Below the pieces are notes generated by a model. That model worked only from the letters and a program-made list of their open reading frames with translations. It made no database searches and was not told the DNA's origin. The translations under genes were made by a program, and so were the position numbers. 64,000 nucleotides of DNA from contig BQJC01000005.1 of assembly GCA_021604505.1 (NCBI GenBank), positions 1-64,000 on the forward strand, written 5' to 3'. This document shows, piece by piece, positions 26,708 through 35,536 of the stretch; the stretch's first letter is position 1; the number at the start of each line of letters is the position of its first letter. Source of the stretch: Nitrospinaceae bacterium (GTDB lineage: Bacteria; Nitrospinota; Nitrospinia; Nitrospinales; VA-1).

Positions 26708-27115
26708 TCAACCACAGTTCACATTGATGTCAATGGTTCCCGTGTTGGTGATTTTAACTTCGCCGCTGATATCGCCGATAGAATCGCCGCGGCTGAAATT
26801 GCTTTGCTTTTTCAAAACTATAGTTTTTTGTCCCTTGGAAAACTTGTCAGGCATTCCCACGCCTCTTTCGCCTGCCATTCCATGATCATCCGTTGGTCCC
26901 AGAGTGATCGGAACCGTGGTGTAATTGGAAGATTTCCAAATCACCGCATTGGCATTGCCTCTATCTTCAGGATGATTTCCGGAAGCTTCCAGAGTGATAG
27001 AATTGGCGTTTTTACAGCTGGTGGATTGACCCGGTTGAAGTGCCCCAGCAAAAGAAGATGCCGCAAAACAAAGAACAGAAATAGCAACAATAAAAACGAA
27101 TATGAATTTTTTCAT
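26708..27115 (-). CDS. Small secreted protein, unknown function
   Basis: A 135-residue protein starting at the second in-frame Met (MKKFIFVFIV), which gives a clean Sec signal peptide cut after SSFA. The mature part is Gly/Ser/Asn-rich and beta-like, with only two Cys (in TSCKNA near the mature N-terminus and NVNCG at the very end) that could close a disulphide. It resembles small periplasmic or cell-surface beta-sandwich proteins, but I recognise no family. It is a single gene convergent with dnaJ. Confidence 0.65.
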   Translation of the reverse strand: MKKFIFVFIVAISVLCFAASSFAGALQPGQSTSCKNANSITLEASGNHPEDRGNANAVIWKSSNYTTVPITLGPTDDHGMAGERGVGMPDKFSKGQKTIVLKKQSNFSRGDSIGDISGEVKITNTGTIDINVNCG

Positions 27116-27641
27116 AACATGCCCTCCCTTCACCTAGTTAAAAATCAGCCTCTACAAAATTCGATCTCATGATGGTGTTAGAATAAGCCACCTCCTCCCA
27201 GTTTTTAACACCTCAGATTTTCAATTTTTTAAAGAACCAAACCCAAAAATGGGATAATTTTAACTTTGTCTGGTGGTGCGAAACTCATATTCAAGAAATG
27301 AATGCGTATGACCTCAAGCACCGCAAACTTTATCCAGCCTTAAAGACGATTAAATTATACTTCGGAATCCAATCATGTCAATCTATTTTCCTACTTAGCC
27401 TAGGTAATTTCCTACGCAACGATTGATTTGAAAAGGATTAGAAACCTTTGTCGCTCAGAAGAAACCAAGCAACGGCTATCCAAAAAATTTACTCACAACT
27501 TTTTTGAGATGCCTTATAATCAATTAAGGCATTGAAATTAAAGGCTATTATTTATTTTCTGAAAAATAGTATTCCATTCATACAAATCTCCATTGGCAAA
27601 AACAAAAACCCCGCAATCTTAAAGCGAGTAGGAAACAACCC
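27116..27641. other. Intergenic region, no gene seen
   Basis: A 526-base AT-rich gap between divergent genes. Only short ORFs without ribosome sites occur, and I see no strong hairpin or repeat. It must hold the promoters of both flanking genes. Confidence 0.3.
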
Positions 27642-28358
27642 ATGAGGCCAAACTCTCCCGCCACCTGGCGGCAACAGGCCACCGCTTTCATTTTCGGTGG
27701 AAACCCGAAAAGACGGTTCATCTCATTCATCATCATCATTCTGGTCGGCCTGATCACCAGTTATCTTACGGTAAGAAAAGGCGTTCGCTTGACGCCGGAG
27801 AGCTTCCGGGACTTTGTCGTCTCGCTGGGAATCGCAGGACCGCTGATCTACACCGGGGTTTTCGTCATCCGGCCCTTACTCCTGATCCCTTCGATCGCTT
27901 TGTTTATCGGGGGAGGGTTGGCGTTCGGCCCTGTCTGGGGCCCCGTGTACGCCTCAGTTGGAGCGGCGATGGGAGGAACGGTCGGGTTCTGGATCGCCCG
28001 CCGCCTGGGACGCGATTATGTCAAGAGCAAACTCAAATTCGGAGCGGGAGTGATCGACAACACCAAATTCAGTTTTTCGGTGGTGTGGCTGTTGAGCCTG
28101 ATTCCGGTGATGCCGGTCACCGTCATCAATTACGGGGCGGGTTTATCGAACATGAAATTTGGCAATTACATCACAGCCCACGTTTTGGGACTGACGCCGA
28201 GGGCGTTTGCCTACGGGTTTTTTGGAAGCACCCTGTTGGAAATCGGGTCGCCCAGGTTCCGCGGCGCGGTCATGATGCTACTTTTACTGGGTCTGGTAAC
28301 TGTCTATTTCCGCCTACGTCGAAACAGAATAAGGAACGGCATCAATGAAAATTTCTAA
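27642..28358 (+). CDS. TVP38/TMEM64-family (VTT/DedA-like) membrane protein
   Basis: A 238-residue inner-membrane protein of the SNARE-associated/VTT family. It has an N-terminal membrane helix (about 27-44), then the VTT core. That core is FVIRPLLLIPSIALFIGGGLAFGPVWG, the conserved GAAMGGTVGFWIARRLGRDYV, and LIPVMPVTVINYGAGLSNMKF. A last helix is near the C-terminus. VTT proteins are linked to lipid scrambling or transport across the membrane; the bacterial substrate is not established. The next gene overlaps its end by 14 bases. Confidence 0.85.
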   Translation: MRPNSPATWRQQATAFIFGGNPKRRFISFIIIILVGLITSYLTVRKGVRLTPESFRDFVVSLGIAGPLIYTGVFVIRPLLLIPSIALFIGGGLAFGPVWGPVYASVGAAMGGTVGFWIARRLGRDYVKSKLKFGAGVIDNTKFSFSVVWLLSLIPVMPVTVINYGAGLSNMKFGNYITAHVLGLTPRAFAYGFFGSTLLEIGSPRFRGAVMMLLLLGLVTVYFRLRRNRIRNGINENF

Positions 28359-28791
28359 ATGGGAAATTGCAGCTGATTCCTTAGCTACAAGGGCGGTTTA
28401 TGAGAAAATTGAATCTGGAACTGGGTGCGATTGCGATCATTGTAAAAACTTCGAAAAACTTGGCGCAGACGTTTTTCCACCTGAAATGCATGAGATTTTT
28501 CGTCTTCTCGGGATCGATTTTGCAAAACCGGTTGAGGTATTCCGCTACTGCCGTCTTGATTCAGGGCTTCACTCATACGGAGGATGGTATCACTTTATCG
28601 GGTCCATAGTTGACGGCGCAGATTGCGTCCAAAATTGTTCAGTTGAGCTGGAACGTATTTCGGATAAGGCAAGCTTTGGTTTCTCCAGGCAAGCAAGTCT
28701 TGTTCATGATTCCTTTCCAGATCATCCAGTTATTCAGTTGGACATTGATATTGAAATACCGTGGGTTCTCAACGAGACCGAACCGGATTAA
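28345..28791 (+). CDS. Hypothetical protein with N-terminal Cys cluster
   Basis: A 148-residue soluble protein whose start overlaps the TVP38-like gene, so it may be cotranslated. An N-terminal cluster CDCDHCKNF (about 28-36) and two further Cys pairs could bind zinc. Several aromatic segments (EVFRYCRL, YGGWYHFIGSI) and a C-terminal beta-like IQLDIDIEIPWVL follow. I do not recognise the family. The ORF has a normal composition and is likely real. Confidence 0.6.
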   Translation: MKISKWEIAADSLATRAVYEKIESGTGCDCDHCKNFEKLGADVFPPEMHEIFRLLGIDFAKPVEVFRYCRLDSGLHSYGGWYHFIGSIVDGADCVQNCSVELERISDKASFGFSRQASLVHDSFPDHPVIQLDIDIEIPWVLNETEPD

Positions 28792-28812
28792 ATAAAAAAA
28801 TTGAAACAATCC

Positions 28813-30162
28813 CTACCGCTCCACCACCTGGTCCTGCAAAGTCGATCCATCTTCAACAACCAGCGGTTCATTGACAGCCGTCAGCTGCACCCTTCCCTTG
28901 AGTTTCACATTATCGCCAAAACGGACATCACCGGTCACTTCCAGAGAATCCAGATCGAGCATTCCGGGCGCGGCTGAAATCCGCTTCTGGAAATCCTTCA
29001 GTTGCGTGAACTCGCTTCCCAGCTGCACTTCGGGCAATTCTTTTTGTTTTCTTTCCGGATTGCGGAACAGTTTTCCCTTCTCTAAAACAAACAAATCCGA
29101 CTGCACCTTCAACAGGTCGTTCGTTGTCTTGACCGGCATGAACCGGTCGCGGGACACCACCAGACCGACGGACCCGTGAAAACATTCGAGCGCCGATCCG
29201 ATGGCGGTTTCCAATTGAATCACCGGCTTCCCGCAAACGGTTTTGCGGTTCACGATCACGTTCAAATCCAAAGGCCCGGCTTGCAGTTTGTTGCGCAAAT
29301 GCCGAAGGTGAATCCAGATATTGTTGGTGTTGAACACCTTGAACTTGCGTTGACTGCAAAACTCATCTTTGTGTTCATCGGGGACGCTGGCGATTTCCAG
29401 AAGCTTGAGCTGATCTCTATCCTGATAGATGGTTCCGCCTTTCACATCCGCCGGAGTTTTGGGCGTCATTTCGATCAGGAAGGGAATATCGTTATCCAGA
29501 ATATGCGTCAGAATATTCGGGTCCATGACCGCGCCAAGATTATCCGCGTTGGAAACAAACAGAACCTCCCTGCCCTCTTTGAGCAATTGATCGAGAAATC
29601 CCAATTCAAAAATGCAGGAATAAAAATCGCCGTGGCCTGGGGGGTACCAGGCACCAAGGCCAAACTCCTCTTCCCTCAACGGTTGGTGAGAATCCGCCAG
29701 CAACCGCGGAAATTTGCTTTGCTGAAAGGTTTTTATTTCCAGACGATCGTGGTATTTTTCGATGACCTTTGCCGTTTCCTCATGAGTGTAAAAACTGTTC
29801 ATCAAAATCAAGGGCACTTTGACGCCGAAATCCTTTTCGACCCCACACAATTGATCGACAATCAGATCCAGAAAAGATTGATTGCCGCGCACCGCAATCG
29901 TGGACTTTGGCATCTGACAGCCCATACTCGTCCCCAGACCGCCGTTTAATTTACAAACAGCGACTTTAGAAAGACTTGCCCGAACCGTCTCATTATCAGG
30001 AACCTTTAACGATGCATAGGGAACCAGGTTTTTCTCATCCGGGGAACAGACGGAGTCCCAATCAGCGATTTTACAGGGACCCGCCTGAAAATTTTCGTAC
30101 AACCGGAGAAAATTCTTCTGAGCCCGGTCGTCCAGGGGAAGTTGCGACAACGCTTTTTTCAT
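28813..30162 (-). CDS. UTP--glucose-1-phosphate uridylyltransferase, eukaryotic type
   Basis: A 449-residue enzyme of the UDPGP family (UGP2-like), not the bacterial GalU family. It makes UDP-glucose from UTP and glucose 1-phosphate. The nucleotide-binding signature is seen as LNGGLGTSMGCQMPKSTIAVR-like sequence at about 73-93. MNSFYTHEET, the GHGDF turn, FVSNADNLGAVMD and the C-terminal beta-helix (LEVTGDVRFGDNVKLKGRV) also match. Length is slightly short of eukaryotic UGP2 (about 500). It stands alone; the product could feed polysaccharide or glycogen synthesis. Confidence 0.88.
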   Translation of the reverse strand: MKKALSQLPLDDRAQKNFLRLYENFQAGPCKIADWDSVCSPDEKNLVPYASLKVPDNETVRASLSKVAVCKLNGGLGTSMGCQMPKSTIAVRGNQSFLDLIVDQLCGVEKDFGVKVPLILMNSFYTHEETAKVIEKYHDRLEIKTFQQSKFPRLLADSHQPLREEEFGLGAWYPPGHGDFYSCIFELGFLDQLLKEGREVLFVSNADNLGAVMDPNILTHILDNDIPFLIEMTPKTPADVKGGTIYQDRDQLKLLEIASVPDEHKDEFCSQRKFKVFNTNNIWIHLRHLRNKLQAGPLDLNVIVNRKTVCGKPVIQLETAIGSALECFHGSVGLVVSRDRFMPVKTTNDLLKVQSDLFVLEKGKLFRNPERKQKELPEVQLGSEFTQLKDFQKRISAAPGMLDLDSLEVTGDVRFGDNVKLKGRVQLTAVNEPLVVEDGSTLQDQVVER

Positions 30163-30274
30163 TTCAAACCCATTTCTATCAAAGACCTTCGTTAAAATGA
30201 TGTGTTAATATAAACAAAATTTTGAAATTTTAAACTGGCGCCAGGGCCATTCAATTTTTTAATGCAGATGATTT

Positions 30275-30874
30275 ATGTTGGTATTTAAAAAAAATATTTA
30301 CAGCGCCGTCGAAGAGCCTGTCGCCAACCCCACTGGCAATCCTTCCCTCGATCCTTATAATTTTATTTTCAGTTCTCTGCTTTCCGACCGCGATCTTTTT
30401 ATAGGGTTGACGCAACTCGATCCGGAGGAAGGAAACGAACGCTTCAAACTGTTTTTCCCGCACGCATCGCGGTTCGGAGGTCTCAACGTCATCAACGGGA
30501 TTTCCAAACAGCTTCTGGAGGGACTGGTCAATCCGGGCAAATGGTATCAAATGAATGCCTATCACCTTTGTTACCTGTACGACAGCTTAGCTTCGATCAT
30601 CGAAGAATACAGCTACGAGTCCCCGGAACAACGAATGGAGATGTTTCCGGAGTTGGACGGCGAACCGATCGATTTCAACGATTTTCTTGAATATTATTTC
30701 ACCAACACCGCTTTTCTCATCGATCCGGACCGATTCAACAATATGGATTCCGAGGAAAAGAAAATCCGTGGATTTGTCGACCCGTGTTTATTCGGCGCGA
30801 TCAACCGGCTGGTTCCTTCAGAGGAAGAAATCAAGCTCATAGAAACAGATGACCCCTATATTGAAAAAGCATAG
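30275..30874 (+). CDS. Uncharacterised protein, tandem paralogue A
   Basis: A 199-residue soluble protein of no family I know. It begins MLVFKKNIYS and shares collinear blocks with the gene at 30962: KWYQMNAYHLCYLYDSL (about 89-105), FPELDGEP, YYFTNTAFLIDPDRF and a final CLFGAINRLVPSEEEI. Acidic overall (many Glu/Asp), no signal peptide or membrane helix, few Cys. The pair lies between the UDP-glucose enzyme and nnrE/nnrD. Function unknown; conservation of the YQMN-x-YH-x-C block suggests a binding site or core. Confidence 0.68.
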   Translation: MLVFKKNIYSAVEEPVANPTGNPSLDPYNFIFSSLLSDRDLFIGLTQLDPEEGNERFKLFFPHASRFGGLNVINGISKQLLEGLVNPGKWYQMNAYHLCYLYDSLASIIEEYSYESPEQRMEMFPELDGEPIDFNDFLEYYFTNTAFLIDPDRFNNMDSEEKKIRGFVDPCLFGAINRLVPSEEEIKLIETDDPYIEKA

Positions 30875-30961
30875 GGATTTTTAAAGTTTTTTGAATATTC
30901 CTGGGTTCCGTCTTAAAATAGACATACAGTGTTTGACCGTCAGGGAATCGTAAAACAAACC

Positions 30962-31582
30962 ATGTTGATCTTCAAGAACAACATTTACGACCGCAAAGAA
31001 CTTGGGTCTGCAGGGCTCATTCGATCCCCCGACCCGGATTACGATGCGGGGTTCGATCCAGCGCATTTTGTTGAAACGGCTCTGAATGAAGAAGATGAAA
31101 TCATCGCCTTCATCGAAAAACAGCCAGTTCAATACTGGAGAGAGGATGTGGAAAAGTTTTTCCCCAATGCCTGTAAAATTGGCAATCTGATCATTCTCCG
31201 CGAGCTTTTGCAAATCCTTAGAAGCGGTTTCGAGGATACAAATGCCTGGTACCAGATGAACACCTACCACTTTTGCTTTTTGTATGACGTTTTGACCCGC
31301 CACGCCTTCAATTACAACCACGACAGCCGGGAAGAAAGGTTGAACGTCCTTCCAGAGCTTCAGGGGAAACCCGTACAGCTTGAATTGTTTGTTAAAAATT
31401 ATTTTTTCAATACGGTGTTTCTCATGGACCAGGACAAGTACGACGCCCTCACCCATGAAGAAAAGCTGGAAAAAGGTTTCGATTGCCCGCGCCAGTTCGG
31501 GGTCATTCACGGACTGACCCCCACGCATGAGGAAATGGAGCTCACGGAATCCAGGGATTACCCTTACTCCATCTACGTTTGA
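30962..31582 (+). CDS. Uncharacterised protein, tandem paralogue B
   Basis: A 206-residue paralogue of the preceding gene. The ATG at 30962 gives MLIFKNNIYD, aligning with MLVFKKNIYS of copy A; an in-frame GTG at 30929 is rejected. Shared blocks are AWYQMNTYHFCFLYDVL, LPELQGKP, NYFFNTVFLMDQDKY and FGVIHGLTPTHEEM. Divergence between the copies is high outside the blocks, so the duplication is old. The protein looks cytoplasmic. The nnr gene begins 48 bases after its stop on the same strand, so all three may be cotranscribed. Confidence 0.7.
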   Translation: MLIFKNNIYDRKELGSAGLIRSPDPDYDAGFDPAHFVETALNEEDEIIAFIEKQPVQYWREDVEKFFPNACKIGNLIILRELLQILRSGFEDTNAWYQMNTYHFCFLYDVLTRHAFNYNHDSREERLNVLPELQGKPVQLELFVKNYFFNTVFLMDQDKYDALTHEEKLEKGFDCPRQFGVIHGLTPTHEEMELTESRDYPYSIYV

Positions 31583-31630
31583 ACCTGGAAATCGCAACCA
31601 GATACCATTCACCTGACCCGGAGATGATTT

Positions 31631-33181
31631 TTGCAAACCATCCTGACCGCCGCCGAAATGCAGGCCATCGACAAACGCTCCATAGAAAAGTTTGACATTC
31701 CAGGAGCTATCCTTATGGAAAATGCCGGCCGCGGGGCGGTTGATGTTCTAAAAAACGAATCTCCCGATCTCATGACAAAAAGGATCGTCGTCTTCGCCGG
31801 CAAGGGAAACAATGGAGGCGACGGTTTTGTGATGGCCCGCCACTTGTTCAATATGGGAACAGACGTCTTAGTCCTCCTGCTTGGCAAAATTTCCGAACTG
31901 AAAGCCGACGCCAGGCTCAACGCCGGCATCGCTAAAAACATCGGCGTAGAAATCAACGAAGTGGACGCCGCCAATTTCAAATCTTTCGATCACCGCCTGC
32001 GCCACTCAGACCTCATCATCGACGCAATATTCGGCACCGGGTTGACCCAGCCTGCCAGCGGCTTTTTTGCGGATGTGTTCGAGAAAATTAACCAACTGCA
32101 AAAATGCGTGGTTTCCGTAGACATCCCTTCCGGCGTGGATTCGGACTCCGGCCAGTTGATCGGCCCGCATGTAAAAGCCGATCGGACCCTGGCTCTGGCC
32201 CTGTTAAAGCGCAGTCATGTGACCTTCCCCGCCGCCTCGGTGATGGGAGACATCGCAAGGATCGATATCGGCATCCCCGAAAAAGCCGTTGCGGCCCAAA
32301 CCTGCACCGTTCAAATGACCGAATCCGGCGATATCGCGCAAGGGTTCAAAAAGCGGCCAGAAGACGCCCATAAAGGCGATTTTGGGCACGTGCTGGTCGT
32401 TGCCGGATCGCTGGGAAAAGGCGGCGCCGCCGGACTCACGGCGCTTGGCGCTCTCAGGGCCGGATGCGGCCTCGTGACCCTGGCTCTGCCGGAGAGTTGT
32501 CAAAAAACCGTGGAATTCAACCCCCTGGAGGCGATGACCGTCCCCCTGCCGGAAACCTCAAATGGGACATTGGCCCCAGCCGCAAAAGACCTGATCCTCG
32601 AACACGCCCGCGGGAAATCCTCCGTTGCCGTCGGACCGGGGATTTCCACCGACCCGGAAACCATTCGCCTGTTGCAATCAGTTCTTCCCGACATTGAGCT
32701 TCCGATGGTTTTGGATGCCGATGCCGTGAACGGCCTGGCTGAGAGCGGAGCGCTTAAGTCTTTAAAAAACCCTGAACTCATTCTGACTCCGCACCCAAAA
32801 GAGATGTCGCGGATCTCAGGTCTGAGCACCCGGGAAATCCAGTCCAACAGAATCGAAACCGCGTGCCGTTTCGCCAGGGAGAATGGCATCCATCTGGTTC
32901 TTAAAGGAGCGCGGTCCATCATCGCTTTTCCGGACGGGTCGGTTTTCATCAACCCCACCGGCAATCCGGGAATGGCCACTGCCGGCTCGGGCGACGTCTT
33001 AACGGGAATCATCGCCGGGCTCATCGCTCAAAAAATGGAAATCCGGCAGGCGGTGATTGCCGGAACTTACCTGCATGGCCTCGCTGGCGACATTTTTACA
33101 GAAAAGGCGCCTGAAGCCAGCCTGATCGCCAGCGACCTGGTAAATAATCTCCCTGAAAGCCTGAACAGGGTCTTATCCTGA
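31631..33181 (+). CDS. nnr: Bifunctional NAD(P)H-hydrate epimerase / ADP-dependent dehydratase
   Basis: A 516-residue repair enzyme that restores damaged NADHX/NADPHX. The start is TTG at 31631 (GGAGA seven bases before). The N-terminal epimerase (YjeF_N) has AGKGNNGGDGFVMARHL and DAIFGTGL. The C-terminal dehydratase (carbohydrate-kinase-like) has KGDFGHVLVVAGSLGKGGAAGL, LTPHPKEMSRI, LVLKGARSII and the catalytic AGSGDVLTGIIAGLI. The fused form is usual in bacteria such as E. coli. tsaE follows by 15 bases, the common neighbour order. Confidence 0.95.
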   Translation: MQTILTAAEMQAIDKRSIEKFDIPGAILMENAGRGAVDVLKNESPDLMTKRIVVFAGKGNNGGDGFVMARHLFNMGTDVLVLLLGKISELKADARLNAGIAKNIGVEINEVDAANFKSFDHRLRHSDLIIDAIFGTGLTQPASGFFADVFEKINQLQKCVVSVDIPSGVDSDSGQLIGPHVKADRTLALALLKRSHVTFPAASVMGDIARIDIGIPEKAVAAQTCTVQMTESGDIAQGFKKRPEDAHKGDFGHVLVVAGSLGKGGAAGLTALGALRAGCGLVTLALPESCQKTVEFNPLEAMTVPLPETSNGTLAPAAKDLILEHARGKSSVAVGPGISTDPETIRLLQSVLPDIELPMVLDADAVNGLAESGALKSLKNPELILTPHPKEMSRISGLSTREIQSNRIETACRFARENGIHLVLKGARSIIAFPDGSVFINPTGNPGMATAGSGDVLTGIIAGLIAQKMEIRQAVIAGTYLHGLAGDIFTEKAPEASLIASDLVNNLPESLNRVLS

Positions 33182-33196
33182 GTAAAAGGACCGAAT

Positions 33197-33679
33197 ATGG
33201 CAATTCTCACGAACACTCCGGAAGAAACCCATGAACTGGGGAGACAGCTCGGCAAATGCCTCAAACCGGGCGATATTGTCCTTTTGTTTGGCGATCTGGG
33301 GGCCGGGAAAACCACCCTGACCCAGGGAATTTGCCACGGATTGGGACTCCCTGCGGGGGAATACATCCGCAGCCCCACCTTCACCCTGATCAATGAATAT
33401 CAGGGAAATCAGCCGATCTACCATGTGGACCTCTACCGGCTGGAAACGCAGGAAGAAATCGAAAACCTGGGATTGGAGGAAATCCTTTTTGGAAAAGGAG
33501 TAACCCTCGTCGAATGGGCTGAAAAACTGCATTTTTTCGGCCAGAACCAGCCCTTTTTACTGGGAAATGAGGGACGAATAGAGGTTCGGATTTCCTATAT
33601 CAAAGAAAACCAGAGATCCCTGTCTATCGAGCCCGTGAACTGGGCGGCTCGACCCACTCCGGTTTTCTCTTTACAATGA
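33197..33679 (+). CDS. tsaE: tRNA threonylcarbamoyladenosine synthesis ATPase TsaE
   Basis: A 160-residue ATPase needed with TsaB/TsaD for the universal t6A37 tRNA modification. The P-loop GDLGAGKTTLTQG lies at about 32-44, then SPTFTLINEY and YHVDLYRL, and the C-terminal LVEWAEKL are the classic TsaE marks. Length is normal. Cotranscription with nnr is likely (15-base gap). Confidence 0.95.
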   Translation: MAILTNTPEETHELGRQLGKCLKPGDIVLLFGDLGAGKTTLTQGICHGLGLPAGEYIRSPTFTLINEYQGNQPIYHVDLYRLETQEEIENLGLEEILFGKGVTLVEWAEKLHFFGQNQPFLLGNEGRIEVRISYIKENQRSLSIEPVNWAARPTPVFSLQ

Positions 33680-33755
33680 CCAAGGGATATGGCATCATTT
33701 TATTCTTGGTATGCCATTTGCATATGTTTCTAATTAATTCATTTTTAATTGATTA

Positions 33756-34178
33756 ATGGTCGACAACGCACGTAAGATACTGCTGATTCTGGTTTTTGGC
33801 ATCCTCGGAACCTCCGTTTATTATCTTTTTTTCAATAGCGGGGAAGTCATTGAGAAAATCACTCTGAAGGCTTTGGATGAAGGAATTGATATCGAAATAG
33901 AGAACTTCGAAGTGGTCCATGACGCTGAAGAAGGAAAAAAGTGGGAATTGAAGGCGGACCTGGCCCAGATCAACCAGGAAAAAGATTTGACCCTGCTGAC
34001 CAATGTGGAATTGACCATAAAAAAAGGAAAAATACAGGAGTTCTGGGTCGTGGCTGATTCAGGCAGTTTGCAAAATGGCAGCAAGGATATTCAGTTGGAC
34101 GGTAACGTGAAAATGATCAGCGCCGCTAAAATGGTGAAGGAACAAATGGGTAAAAGTGAACCTGAGCCTGATGAATAA
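33756..34178 (+). CDS. lptC: LPS export protein LptC
   Basis: A 140-residue bitopic protein: one N-terminal membrane helix (about 8-27) and a periplasmic LptC/OstA-like domain. The domain has IEIENFEVVHDAEEGKKWELKAD and LDGNVKMIS. In the Lpt bridge it receives LPS from LptBFG and passes it to LptA. It is shorter than E. coli LptC (191), ending after the first strands, which is common outside gammaproteobacteria. It begins the lptC-lptA-lptB-rpoN-hpf-ptsN cluster. Confidence 0.85.
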   Translation: MVDNARKILLILVFGILGTSVYYLFFNSGEVIEKITLKALDEGIDIEIENFEVVHDAEEGKKWELKADLAQINQEKDLTLLTNVELTIKKGKIQEFWVVADSGSLQNGSKDIQLDGNVKMISAAKMVKEQMGKSEPEPDE

Positions 34179-34196
34179 CTTCTATTCCTGAAACGT

Positions 34197-34793
34197 ATGT
34201 CGAAACTGAAAAAAAAGTGGATCACAGCTGTCCTGCTTACGATTCTGGCGCTGATGACACCTCAATCCGTCCTTTCCCAGATAGGCATCAAGGAGGGTAA
34301 AGACGCCAACAAGGAAGAGCCCATTGAAATCACCGCCGACAGGATGCGTTCGGAGGACGGAGGAGTAAAAATCGTCTTTTCAGGAGACGTGGTGGGGATC
34401 TGGGGAGATCTGACCATCAATTCGGATATTCTGGAAATTTACAATTCAGGGGAGGACAAAAAGGAAACCGATGAGATCGTAGCCATCGGCAATGTCTTCA
34501 TCACCCGCGAGAACAAAAAAGCAAAGGGCGACCGGGCGGTGTATCTGGAAAAACTGCAGAAAATCATCCTGACGGGCAAGCCCACGGCAACCGCCTGGGA
34601 AGACAAAAATATAATCCAGGGGAAAGAAATGATCTTTCTCCTGGAAAAAGACCGGTTCGTGGTCAATGACCGGGTCCGTATGAAACTGTTTCCGGAGAAA
34701 AAACCCGACAAAGGCAAAAAAACAGCTTCAACCGAACGTAAAAAAAAAGTCTGGGTAGACGCTAAAAATAAACCCCACCAGGAGAATAATTAA
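34197..34793 (+). CDS. lptA: LPS transport periplasmic protein LptA
   Basis: A 198-residue periplasmic protein with a signal peptide (about 1-28, ending VLSQ) and the OstA/LptA fold. [16 protein letters not shown] opens the domain, then [11 protein letters not shown], and [23 protein letters not shown] and [19 protein letters not shown]. These beta-jellyroll subunits stack to bridge the periplasm. A Lys-rich tail follows residue 165. It lies between lptC (18-base gap) and lptB. Confidence 0.93.
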   Translation: MSKLKKKWITAVLLTILALMTPQSVLSQIGIKEGKDANKEEPIEITADRMRSEDGGVKIVFSGDVVGIWGDLTINSDILEIYNSGEDKKETDEIVAIGNVFITRENKKAKGDRAVYLEKLQKIILTGKPTATAWEDKNIIQGKEMIFLLEKDRFVVNDRVRMKLFPEKKPDKGKKTASTERKKKVWVDAKNKPHQENN

Positions 34794-34798
34794 AGGAA

Positions 34799-35521
34799 TT
34801 GGACGGTTTACGAGCCATCAATTTAGTCAAATCGTTTCGCAAACGGACCGTTGTCAAAGAGGTCACCATCAACGTCCAGCGGGGGGAAACCGTCGGATTG
34901 CTGGGGCCCAACGGGGCGGGGAAAACCACCACTTTTTATATGGTTGTGGGTCTCACCCGGCCAGAAAGCGGCCAGGTTCTGCTCAATGGCGAAGACGTGA
35001 CTCATTTTCCCATGCATTTGCGGGCCATCAAGGGAATGAGTTATCTCCCGCAGGAGCCTTCTGTGTTTCGCAAGCTGACTGTGGAGGAAAACATCATTGC
35101 GGTGCTGGAGACCCAGAACCTCTCCAGTTTTGAAAGAAAAAAAAGGGCTCGGTCCTTATTACGGGAGCTGAACATCCTTCATATCAAAAATTCAAAAGCC
35201 TACACGCTTTCCGGTGGAGAGCGCAGGAGAGTGGAAATCAGCCGGGCACTGGCCACCTCGCCGACTTTCATCCTGCTGGACGAACCGTTTGCGGGCATCG
35301 ACCCCATAGCGGTGGCGGACATCCAGTCGATCATCTCCCACTTGAAAGACAGGGGCATCGGAGTACTGATCACGGATCACAACGTCAGGGAAACCTTAAG
35401 CATAACGGACAGGGCCTATATCATCAACGAAGGGCAAATCATTTGTGCTGGATTGCCTTCTGAAGTGGCGCAGGATGAAAAAGTAAAGCAGATTTATCTC
35501 GGCAATCAATTTTCTTTTTAA
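34799..35521 (+). CDS. lptB: LPS export ATPase LptB
   Basis: A 240-residue cytoplasmic ATPase powering LPS extraction with LptF/LptG. Walker [12 protein letters not shown]-loop ([13 protein letters not shown]), signature [15 protein letters not shown], Walker [14 protein letters not shown] and switch His in [11 protein letters not shown] match LptB. The start is TTG 34799; AAAGGA lies almost on top of it and an AGGAG lies 14 bases away, so initiation may be weak or coupled to lptA (five-base gap). Gene order agrees with E. coli. Confidence 0.96.
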   Translation: MDGLRAINLVKSFRKRTVVKEVTINVQRGETVGLLGPNGAGKTTTFYMVVGLTRPESGQVLLNGEDVTHFPMHLRAIKGMSYLPQEPSVFRKLTVEENIIAVLETQNLSSFERKKRARSLLRELNILHIKNSKAYTLSGGERRRVEISRALATSPTFILLDEPFAGIDPIAVADIQSIISHLKDRGIGVLITDHNVRETLSITDRAYIINEGQIICAGLPSEVAQDEKVKQIYLGNQFSF

Positions 35522-35536
35522 GACGGAGCGGACTTT

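Noticed and set aside
29176-29949. A 257-residue plus-strand frame inside the UDP-glucose pyrophosphorylase gene
   Set aside because: It is antisense to a clear enzyme and has no recognisable domain.
30881-31636. A 251-residue minus-strand frame across paralogue B
   Set aside because: It is antisense to a gene whose paralogy with its neighbour supports the plus strand.
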